This document shows, piece after piece, positions 1 through 5,683 of a stretch of DNA of 9,919 nt. How positions within the stretch are numbered: the stretch's first letter is position 1; each line of letters opens with the position of its first letter. A program made the translations under genes and the position numbers. The stretch is from NCBI GenBank assembly GCA_944325475.1, contig CALVAF010000143.1:1-9919 (forward strand). The letters run 5' to 3'. Source of the stretch: an uncultured Helicobacter sp. GTDB taxonomy: Bacteria > Campylobacterota > Campylobacteria > Campylobacterales > Helicobacteraceae. The notes under the pieces are model-generated. The model saw only the letters and a program-made list of their open reading frames with translations. It was not told the origin of the DNA and made no database searches.

Positions 1-683
1 CTAAAAATGGATTTTTAAAAATCTGTGGAACCACTTCCAAAGAAGACGCATTAATGTGCGCTAAAGCCCTAGAATCAAAACTTGATTCAAGCCCCAATCC
101 TCATACAAATTTAGAAAAAATCGCTGCACTTGGATTTATCCTAGCTCCAGATTCTCCACGCTTTATCCCACCACAAAAGCTCCAAGAAATTACCACCTCC
201 CTGCAAGCCCACCAAAAAATTCTCAAAATTGCTGTGGTAAAAGATGATGCAGCCATGCTACAAGCAGCTATCAACCTCTACAAATGCGGAATCATCGATG
301 CGCTGCAACTCCATGGCGTGAGGGGAAGAAGCTTTGGCAAAGTGGATTTAGAGAATGTGGATTTTGCCTTTTATGAAGCATGGAATGTGGAAGAAGAACA
401 AGATTTAAGAGATTTTATTAGCCCTTTTGTGCTTTTAGATTCCAAAAGCACATTAGGTGGTGGGAGTGGCAAAAGTATCCCCCCAAAAACCCTAGAATCA
501 CTTAAAGAAAAAACTAGCAACTATCTTTGTATCGCTGGTGGAGTGGGGATTTCAAACCTCTCTACTTTAAGAAATCTTGGCGTTAAAATGTTTGATGTCA
601 ATTCCAGCTTAGAATCTTCAATAGGCAAAAAAGATTCTAAAAAACTCGCCGAATTTTTAGATGTTTTTACCAAAACAAAATAA
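1..683 (+). CDS. trpF: Phosphoribosylanthranilate isomerase domain (5' partial), probably C-terminal half of TrpCF
   Basis: This enzyme isomerises phosphoribosylanthranilate to CdRP, the third committed step of cytoplasmic tryptophan synthesis. The frame is open from base 3, giving 226 visible residues. KICGTT is the family's N-terminal motif with the general-base Cys (visible residue 8). LGFILAPDSPR, LQLHG, VLLDSKSTLGGGSGK (acid Asp, visible residue 146) and IAGGVG follow in the usual order. No in-frame ATG lies before base 54, which is already past the catalytic Cys, so the true start is upstream of the window. The ending FDVNSSLESSIGKKD resembles the FNSAVES form of the fused E. coli TrpCF rather than the usual DVSSGVE of stand-alone TrpF. 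H. pylori is also recalled to have a fused TrpCF. I therefore infer that a TrpC domain lies just outside. The TrpF assignment is secure; the fusion is inference. Confidence 0.9.
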   Translation, partial: KNGFLKICGTTSKEDALMCAKALESKLDSSPNPHTNLEKIAALGFILAPDSPRFIPPQKLQEITTSLQAHQKILKIAVVKDDAAMLQAAINLYKCGIIDALQLHGVRGRSFGKVDLENVDFAFYEAWNVEEEQDLRDFISPFVLLDSKSTLGGGSGKSIPPKTLESLKEKTSNYLCIAGGVGISNLSTLRNLGVKMFDVNSSLESSIGKKDSKKLAEFLDVFTKTK

Positions 684-752
684 TTTCAATATTTTTTTAT
701 GAAAGATTTTAAGGCTATAAAATTTTTAATATTTTTCTAGGAAATCTTATGT

Positions 753-758
753 TATAAT
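753..758 (+). promoter_or_regulatory. Probable sigma-80 -10 box for the TPR/CiaD-like gene pair
   Basis: A perfect TATAAT sits in a gap of about 110 bp with long T-rich stretches upstream. This fits the epsilonproteobacterial housekeeping promoter, which relies on -10 plus periodic AT-rich DNA and has no clear -35. The start of transcription would fall near 765, leaving a leader of about 30 bases before the ATG at 797. No convincing intrinsic terminator for the preceding trp gene is visible in the gap. Confidence 0.5.
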
Positions 759-796
759 CACATCTTAATTTTGTTTTTAAAGTTTTGGTTCATTCT

Positions 797-1045
797 ATGA
801 AAACACTCACACTTGCAAGCATTTATGAAACCCAAGGACACCGCTATGAAGCTGCTGAAATCTACAAAACTATTTTACAAGAAAACCCTAACAACAGCGA
901 AGCAAAAATTGCACTAAAGCGGCTAACAAGCAACCGCAAAAACTATGGCAAAGCCGATGAAAATATGCTTAATCTCTTTGTGCAAATGGATTCTAAAATC
1001 GAATTTAACGAATTTGAAAGGTGGTTATTACAATTATGGAATTAA
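797..1045 (+). CDS. Small tetratricopeptide-repeat-like protein
   Basis: This 82-residue cytoplasmic protein has no signal peptide or membrane segment. Residues 6-40 read as one TPR-type helix-turn-helix: LASIYETQGHRYEAAEIYK, then ILQENPNN and an alanine-rich second helix, with the small residues and the proline-asparagine turn of TPR units. The C-terminal half is acidic and ends in an aromatic segment (FERWLLQLWN), which may be a docking surface. A TTG at 785 would add four residues, but ATG 797 is preferred; neither has a strong ribosome site. The stop lies 10 bases inside the next gene, so the two are probably co-translated. H. pylori has, as I recall, two small hypothetical genes in the same place upstream of arsR (HP0168/HP0167). 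The partner and function are unknown. A single TPR is usually too little for a stable solenoid, so it may act in a complex with its neighbour. Confidence 0.7.
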   Translation: MKTLTLASIYETQGHRYEAAEIYKTILQENPNNSEAKIALKRLTSNRKNYGKADENMLNLFVQMDSKIEFNEFERWLLQLWN

Positions 1046-1428
1046 AAGAAGCGATTTTACAAACCCTAGCTGAAATTGACACTGAAACAACCTCCACAAT
1101 TTCATTAGAAAAAAAGCCTGAGAGAGACGCACTTTTAGACATCATTACCACAGAAGAAACCAAAAAAGAATCACCCACAATCCAAAATCCTTACGAAAGA
1201 AAAATCGAAAAGCTCGATTTAAAAAGCAATGAGGAATTAAAGCAGCTGCTAAGTAAGTATTATTCTGAAGAGGAGAAGTTTTTAAACCATCTTCAAGAGA
1301 GAATCCTTGTTTTATTTGAAGGACTGCAATCGCCAAATAACCGAAATATCGAGGAAAAAGTTGATATGATTCTAAACTTTTTAGAATTCACTTTAGCCAT
1401 TATTGATGAAAAAAAGAATCAGAAATGA
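1036..1428 (+). CDS. CiaD-like domain protein
   Basis: This highly charged 130-residue protein has no signal peptide or membrane segment. Residues 1-70 are acidic/lysine-rich and look disordered. Residues 75-125 form the conserved-looking part: FLNHLQERILVLFEGLQ, then NIEEKVDMILNFLEFTLAII, two amphipathic helices. This pattern resembles the C-terminal domain of Campylobacter CiaD, an invasion-associated secreted protein, and of CiaD-like proteins in Helicobacter. I make this match from memory with moderate confidence, and a role in host-cell signalling should not be assumed. The start is ATG 1036, inside the preceding gene; the GTG at 1021 is an alternative. An AAAGG at 1017-1021 is about 14 bases before the ATG, a long spacing that fits coupling to the upstream gene. 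It ends 235 bp before arsR, with a structured RNA region between. Confidence 0.65.
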   Translation: MELKEAILQTLAEIDTETTSTISLEKKPERDALLDIITTEETKKESPTIQNPYERKIEKLDLKSNEELKQLLSKYYSEEEKFLNHLQERILVLFEGLQSPNNRNIEEKVDMILNFLEFTLAIIDEKKNQK

Positions 1429-1468
1429 AAAATTTCTCTTCATTTACTTTTTATTTACTATATTATTT

Positions 1469-1474
1469 TATAAT
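1469..1474 (+). promoter_or_regulatory. Probable -10 box for a transcript starting near 1481
   Basis: TATAAT sits at the end of a T/A-rich stretch directly after the CiaD-like gene. A start 7 bases downstream would be G1481, exactly the first base of a strong hairpin, as expected for a small RNA or a structured leader. It could instead be an upstream promoter for arsR. Confidence 0.45.
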
Positions 1475-1480
1475 TTCGTT

Positions 1481-1573
1481 GTCTCAAGCAGGATGGCTTG
1501 AGATACAAATGTTCCGCACAACATTAGTTAGAGTTTTTCATCCGTTTCTCCTTTGTGAAGAGAATTTATTTTT
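1481..1573 (+). ncRNA. Candidate small RNA or structured leader upstream of arsR
   Basis: Three hairpins can be drawn by hand. Hairpin 1 (1481-1504) has a 9-bp stem, closed by a G-U pair, and loop AGGATG. Hairpin 2 (1508-1525) has a 6-bp stem AATGTT/AACATT and loop CCGCAC. Hairpin 3 (1546-1564) has a 7-bp stem with one bulged C and loop TGTG, followed by TTTATTTTT, which resembles a terminator. The first loop can also pair with CATCC at 1539-1543, a 5-bp pseudoknot. A TATAAT box ends 6 bases before the first hairpin. The open frame across this region is hydrophobic with no family resemblance, so RNA function is more likely than protein. I recognise no known RNA family. The stems are direct observation; transcription and function are inference. 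Confidence 0.35.
1546..1573 (+). terminator. Candidate intrinsic terminator of the small RNA
   Basis: The stem TTCT-(C)-CTT pairs with AAGAGAA around a TGTG loop and is followed by nine bases with eight T. The stem is AU-rich, so termination may be partial and allow read-through into arsR. Confidence 0.35.
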
Positions 1574-1626
1574 AATTAGAGATATTTGTTCTAGCGGGTG
1601 TTTTCCTAAATTTTTAATTACCCCCC

Positions 1627-1632
1627 TAAAAT
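1627..1632 (+). promoter_or_regulatory. Possible arsR-proximal -10 box
   Basis: TAAAAT (one mismatch to TATAAT) lies 31 bases before the arsR start. Transcription from about 1639 would give a leader of roughly 25 bases that begins at the anti-Shine-Dalgarno arm. It is weak evidence on its own in AT-rich DNA. Confidence 0.3.
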
Positions 1633-1640
1633 ACCCAATC

Positions 1641-1657
1641 CTCCTTTTTGTAAGGAG
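1641..1657 (+). promoter_or_regulatory. Hairpin sequestering the arsR ribosome binding site
   Basis: CTCCTT (1641-1646) is the perfect complement of AAGGAG (1652-1657), with loop TTTGT. The second arm is the arsR Shine-Dalgarno sequence, spaced 6 bases from the ATG at 1664. When folded, the site would be hidden from the ribosome, so translation of arsR could depend on melting or on a competing partner. A second complementary stretch, TCTCCTT at 1547-1553, could also pair with AAGGAGA. Confidence 0.5.
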
Positions 1658-1663
1658 AGCACC

Positions 1664-2350
1664 ATGCTAGAAATTTTAATGATTGAGGATGACTTAGAGT
1701 TAGCGACTATTCTTAGCGAATACCTCAAAGCCCATGAAATTAATGTGACAAATTATGACGAACCCTATACGGGTATGAGTGCGATTAACACTCGACATTT
1801 TGACCTCCTTCTTTTAGATTTAACACTCCCAAACTTGGATGGGCTTGAGGTTTGCAAGAAAGTCGCCAAAGAAAAGCGTATCCCTATTATCATTTCTTCT
1901 GCAAGGCATGATGTCGATGATAGAGTGCTAGGACTCGAATACGGCGCTGATGACTATATCCCTAAACCCTATGATCCAAAAGAGCTTGTAGCTAGAATCC
2001 ACAGCGTTTTGCGTCGCTACAAATCCATTGAAAAGCCTAATTCCACAGAAATTGCTTGCCCGCCCTTTTTGCTTAACAAAAGCAGTCGTGAGATTTTCTT
2101 AAACCACACTCTATTGGATTTAACTAAGGCAGAATACGAAATTCTAAGCTTCATGATAGAAAACAAAAACCAAGCCCTAACGCGTGATTCTATTGCAACA
2201 CATTCTGATTCAATTAGCCCTGATAGCACCAATAAAAGCATTGATGTCATCATCGGAAGACTCCGTTCAAAAATCGAGAAAGGGGGCAAAAAATACATTT
2301 TCTCTATCCGCGGAATTGGCTATAAATTCCAAATTAAAGACGATGAGTAA
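1664..2350 (+). CDS. arsR: Acid-responsive OmpR-family response regulator ArsR
   Basis: This 228-residue DNA-binding response regulator is phosphorylated by the sensor kinase encoded next to it. Receiver domain, residues 1-117: the acidic pocket E8-D9-D10, phospho-acceptor D52 in LLLLDLTLPNLDG, switch S79, and K101 in IPKPYDP, all in canonical positions. Winged-helix OmpR-type domain, about 130-226, ends with SIRGIGYKF. In H. pylori the homologue (HP0166, D52) is recalled to control urease, amidases and carbonic anhydrase in acid, and to have an essential phosphorylation-independent role. It is not the unrelated arsenic repressor of the same name. The start is ATG 1664 after AAGGAG; that site is in a hairpin. 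The gene overlaps arsS by 8 bp, pointing to coupled translation. Very confident about family; the ArsR name rests on similarity plus the arsS-hemB order. Confidence 0.93.
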   Translation: MLEILMIEDDLELATILSEYLKAHEINVTNYDEPYTGMSAINTRHFDLLLLDLTLPNLDGLEVCKKVAKEKRIPIIISSARHDVDDRVLGLEYGADDYIPKPYDPKELVARIHSVLRRYKSIEKPNSTEIACPPFLLNKSSREIFLNHTLLDLTKAEYEILSFMIENKNQALTRDSIATHSDSISPDSTNKSIDVIIGRLRSKIEKGGKKYIFSIRGIGYKFQIKDDE

Positions 2351-3584
2351 AAACTCTATTCTTGTAAAAATCACTATTCTCTTCTTAATTGCCATTGTTG
2401 GCTTAAGTGCCTTTTCTTACTACTTTATCCGCGAGGAAATCAACAAAAAAGCCTATGAAAACCAGCTCAAATACACCCAGTTTCTTGCTACCATTAACCA
2501 GCTTGTGCGTTTTGGAGGAAATATCGCTTTGATTGAAAAATACCTCGATGAACTAGGCTTAGTACAAATCAAAAATCAAGAAATTCTAAGCCGATTCCAA
2601 ACCCACATCACACCTAATTTTAACCAAGGCGTGATTGCCAAAATTATCAAAGAAGAAGGTGGAATTTATCTCTTTTTGCAAACCCCAAATACTTGGCATG
2701 TGTATGGAGACATTCATTTTGATAGGCTTTTTAATTATTATCTTATCACCCTCATTGCCTTTATCATCGTTGTTTTTCTCTTTGCTCTTGTGATTCGCAG
2801 TCTCTTACCGCTTAAAACCCTCCAAAAAGAGATTCGCAAGTTTGCTAATGGGCAAACCGACATTCACTGCAAAATTAATCAAAACGATGAAATCGGCGAG
2901 TTAGCTCAAGAATTTGATAATGCTGTTAAAAAAATCAACGCCTTAAACCAATCCCGCCATCTCTTTTTACGCTCCATAATGCACGAGCTAAAAACCCCCA
3001 TAACAAAGGGCAGAATCACCGCTGAAATGATTGATAATCCCCTTTATAAAAAGCGGCTGTGCTCAGTATTTGAGAGGCTTAACTCATTAATTAATGAATT
3101 TGCCAAAATCGAAGAATTAAACTCACGCAACTACTCCCCAAACAAACGCAGTATTCCTCTAAAAAACATCTTAAATAAAGTCTTTGAAATGCTGCTTTTA
3201 GATAAAGAACAAATTGCTACTTTCTTTATCCTGCCTAAAGAAGAATGCTTTTTATATGCGGATTTTGAAATGATTGCCTTAGTGATTAAAAATCTCATTG
3301 ATAATGCCATTAAATACAAAACACAAGGGCAGATTGAAATCTATTTCAAAGAAAAAAACTTAGGAATCAAAAACCACGGAACTCCACTGCCTTATAGTTT
3401 GCAAGACCACTCTAAACCCTTTTTTAAAGATTCCAAATCCAACACAAGCGGCTTGGGGCTTGGAATCTACATTGTCAAAAGCACTTTAGAATCACAAGGG
3501 TTAGAATTAGAATATTTTTACAAAGAAAATCAGAATCATTTTATCATAAAAGGGGTAGTATCCCACAAAACTTTGAAAGGATAA
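2343..3584 (+). CDS. arsS: Acid-sensing histidine kinase ArsS
   Basis: This 413-residue inner-membrane sensor kinase is the partner of ArsR. It has a membrane segment at residues 7-28, a periplasmic sensor at 30-129, a second membrane segment at 131-152, a HAMP linker at 152-200, phospho-acceptor H214 in RSIMHELKTP, an N box at N317/N321 in NLIDNAIKY, and a G2 box GLGLGIYI (370-377). The D-x-G-x-G box is degenerate (IKNHGTPLP, Asp replaced by Asn), as recalled for H. pylori ArsS. The start is ATG 2343, inside the end of arsR; the frame stays open upstream to 2184 but that part only shadows arsR. The periplasmic loop has just three histidines (H88, H119, H125). H. pylori ArsS has more around the pH-sensing His94. 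The reading frame ends cleanly in SHKTLKG without the poly-C/poly-proline tail known in H. pylori. Confidence 0.92.
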   Translation: MSKNSILVKITILFLIAIVGLSAFSYYFIREEINKKAYENQLKYTQFLATINQLVRFGGNIALIEKYLDELGLVQIKNQEILSRFQTHITPNFNQGVIAKIIKEEGGIYLFLQTPNTWHVYGDIHFDRLFNYYLITLIAFIIVVFLFALVIRSLLPLKTLQKEIRKFANGQTDIHCKINQNDEIGELAQEFDNAVKKINALNQSRHLFLRSIMHELKTPITKGRITAEMIDNPLYKKRLCSVFERLNSLINEFAKIEELNSRNYSPNKRSIPLKNILNKVFEMLLLDKEQIATFFILPKEECFLYADFEMIALVIKNLIDNAIKYKTQGQIEIYFKEKNLGIKNHGTPLPYSLQDHSKPFFKDSKSNTSGLGLGIYIVKSTLESQGLELEYFYKENQNHFIIKGVVSHKTLKG

Positions 3585-3586
3585 TT

Positions 3587-4552
3587 ATGTTTAAACGGCT
3601 TAGAAGAATGCGGCTAAACCCAAATATTCGCGAGATACTAACGCAGAATACTCTACATAAAAAGGATTTTATCTATCCGCTTTTTATCACGCATGGGAAA
3701 AATATCAAAAACCCCATAGAATCTATGCCAGAAGTCTATCAGCTAAGTCTTGATGAGGCATTAAAAGAATGTGAGGCGTTATGCAATCTAGGGGTTTTTT
3801 CGATTATTCTTTTTGGGATTCCAAAGATTAAAGATAGCATTGGGAGCGAAGCACTAAGTGAGGAAGGAATCATTGCCCAAGCCACAAAAGCGATTAAAGA
3901 GAAATTCCCCCATATGCTAGTTTGTGTGGATTTGTGTTTTTGTGAATACACCGACCATGGACATTGTGGAATCTTAAACCCAAAACTCAATTCCGTGGAT
4001 AATGATTTAACTCTAGAAATTCTTTGCAAGCAAGCTTTGATTCTAGCCCAAAGCGGTGCGGATTTAATCGCCCCAAGTGGCATGATGGATGGAATGATAG
4101 AGCATTTGCGAATCGCCCTTGATTCCAATGACTTTAGTCACATTCCGCTAATGAGCTATTCCACGAAATTTGCAAGTAGCTATTATGGTCCTTTTAGAGA
4201 TGTGGCACAAAGCACCCCAAGCTTTGGGGATAGAAAAAGCTACCAGCAAAACCCAGCAAACCGCCGCGAAGCGATTTTAGAAAGCTTAGAAGATGAAGCG
4301 CAAGGGGCGGATATTTTAATGGTGAAGCCTGCATTAGCGTATTTGGATATTGTTAGAGACATTCGCGAGCGGACTTTACTGCCTCTAGCAGTTTATAATG
4401 TCAGTGGGGAATATGCCATACTAAAATTCGCACAAAAAGCTGGAATCATAGACTACGAACGCGTTTTACTCGAGACAATGATTGGCTTTAAGCGTGCAGG
4501 GGCGGATATTATCATCACCTATCATGCCAAAGAAGTTGCCAAATTGATTTAA
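3587..4552 (+). CDS. hemB: Delta-aminolevulinic acid dehydratase (porphobilinogen synthase)
   Basis: This enzyme joins two 5-aminolevulinate molecules into porphobilinogen, the second step of haem synthesis from glutamate-derived ALA, in the cytoplasm as an octamer. The 321 residues match the usual length. The zinc-type metal site is complete: C117, C119 and C127 in DLCFCEYTDHGHCGIL. Both active-site lysines are present: K194 in MSYSTKFASSYYGPFR and the Schiff-base K247 in MVKPALAYLD. The final TYHAKEVA is also typical. AAAGGA at 3576-3581 gives a good ribosome site; the ATG lies only 2 bp after the arsS stop, so the gene is very probably in the arsRS operon. The same order is recalled in H. 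pylori (HP0166-HP0165-HP0163), so the link of haem synthesis with acid response is old. No terminator is obvious after it. Confidence 0.97.
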   Translation: MFKRLRRMRLNPNIREILTQNTLHKKDFIYPLFITHGKNIKNPIESMPEVYQLSLDEALKECEALCNLGVFSIILFGIPKIKDSIGSEALSEEGIIAQATKAIKEKFPHMLVCVDLCFCEYTDHGHCGILNPKLNSVDNDLTLEILCKQALILAQSGADLIAPSGMMDGMIEHLRIALDSNDFSHIPLMSYSTKFASSYYGPFRDVAQSTPSFGDRKSYQQNPANRREAILESLEDEAQGADILMVKPALAYLDIVRDIRERTLLPLAVYNVSGEYAILKFAQKAGIIDYERVLLETMIGFKRAGADIIITYHAKEVAKLI

Positions 4553-4567
4553 TTTTTTATAGAAGCC

Positions 4568-5643
4568 TTAAGTCTCAATCACTCCACCATTTCCTGCATC
4601 TCTCACAGTCATGCTTCTTGGAGTGGAATCTCCTCCCTTTAGATAATAGCTTTGCCCTCTTTTCTGCGGGGCGTTGCATACCCACAAACACCATTGCGTA
4701 ATCAAAACCAAAGGCAATTCCCATTACCTCACACTCCACAGCTCCGCTTAAAAAACCACTAGCCCATGCCCCCATACTCGCCTTTATTAGAATATTTCCT
4801 ATCAATTTAAATCCACAACCACCCAAGCTTATCAAACTTCAAGCTATCAGGACTATTAAACATAGAAATTAGATTCTACTGCCTTTTGTGCGTTTAGCAT
4901 TAAATCAAAGCAGCATAGACATATTCTCCTTTGTCTCAGCTGCTATTCCAATCTCACACAGATAAGTACCTCAAAGCTTCAAAAGCAAAGCCATTGTTAG
5001 AATCTAGCCTATTTTTTCCCTATTCTAAGGCTATCCACTCATCTAAGATATTTTTATTAGGATTCTTGGGATTATACTTTTCTTTACTTAACCATTTTAT
5101 ACAAAAACTCATTTGCCCTATCTCCCATATACACGACAGCATACCCACTCTCTGCTTACAATCTCAACCACACAGCCAAAGTGATTACGTCCCCCAAAGC
5201 GTTGCCACATGAGCCATTACTGATTGTGCGCCCTCTTGCCACTTTTATCAGCCTTAGTTTGCAAAAGCCCATGCCCACTTGCAAGACCACCTCAAAAAAT
5301 GCTTATCCCAACAGAATTTTGCATATACCACACATCATCAAAACTTGTTTTTTACTCTTGCAAGCAAACATGATCTTGGGATTCATATCTTCCTTATTCA
5401 CCGCCAAAACCACCCTATCATTAAGGATAAACCACTGCCATACCATTGGTATTATCCCCGTAGCATATAGCTACCTTATGGATTATCTTACTCTCATTAA
5501 AAGACTTTGCCTTGCTAAAAAGCAAGTCCCCCCCCCCCCAGCCAATAAAAATCCTTGCCTCATAGCCTTGCAAAACAATCACACTATCTTGTATGCTAGA
5601 ATCAATGCCTCTAAACCCCAATTAAAAAATTTCGCCTTTGCAT
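4568..5643 (-). pseudogene. phoX: Decayed PhoX-family (DUF839) Tat-secreted alkaline phosphatase
   Basis: No single frame is open, but the minus strand read with frame changes follows the PhoX family from end to end. It starts at ATG 5643, six bases after AAGGA, with MQRRNFLIGV, a twin-arginine signal start. Then, in order: GFRGIDSS, LQGYEARIFIGWG, NDRVVLAVNKEDMNPKIMF (matching the VVNHEYTNPELLF region), QNSVGISI, SGHGLLQTKADKSGK (AAGH-LLKT-ADPSG region), NGSCGN, AVVYMGDRANEFLYKMV, YNPKNPNKNILDEW, NSPDSLKFDKLGWLWI, NKGEYGGMG, ECEVMGIAFGFDY, MVFVGMQRP, and GGDSTPRSMTV...GGVIET to the stop at 4568. PhoX proteins are recalled as roughly 500-650 residues; this remnant spans about 359 codons, so segments are also deleted. 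At least seven frame breaks and several stops make it nonfunctional. Functional PhoX is a periplasmic calcium-dependent phosphatase, known in Campylobacter jejuni. Confidence 0.85.
5528..5539 (-). repeat. Homopolymer tract of 12 G (minus strand) in the phoX remnant
   Basis: Twelve C on the + strand interrupt the FIGWG motif of the phoX remnant. With 12 bases the flanking segments stay in one frame (GWGGGDLLFSKAK). Intact PhoX proteins have WGD-P there, so the tract looks longer than the ancestral site by about two glycine codons. Tracts of this length slip readily in Helicobacter. Confidence 0.9.
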
Positions 5644-5683
5644 ACAAAATCCTTATGGTTTTTTTGTAAAAAATTAGTTAATT

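Noticed and set aside
1481..1504. Nine-bp hairpin as intrinsic terminator of the CiaD-like gene
   Set aside because: It is followed by ACAAATG and not by a T run, so it reads better as the 5' hairpin of a transcript.
1621..1626. Run of six C as a phase-variable tract controlling arsR
   Set aside because: Six bases are too few for frequent slippage, and the run is not clearly placed between promoter elements.
1425..1670. Open frame of 81 codons between the CiaD-like gene and arsR
   Set aside because: Its ATG overlaps the previous stop, but there is no ribosome site of its own, the product is an odd hydrophobic sequence with no family feature, and the DNA is better explained by RNA stems and the arsR leader.
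2184..2342. Upstream extension of arsS to an earlier ATG
   Set aside because: It lies wholly inside the arsR winged-helix region in another frame, and ATG 2343 gives the expected short cytoplasmic N-terminus before the first membrane segment.
4931..5669. Plus-strand open frames of 93 and 162 codons across the hemB-rluA gap
   Set aside because: They are antisense to the phoX remnant, low in conserved motifs and have no ribosome sites.
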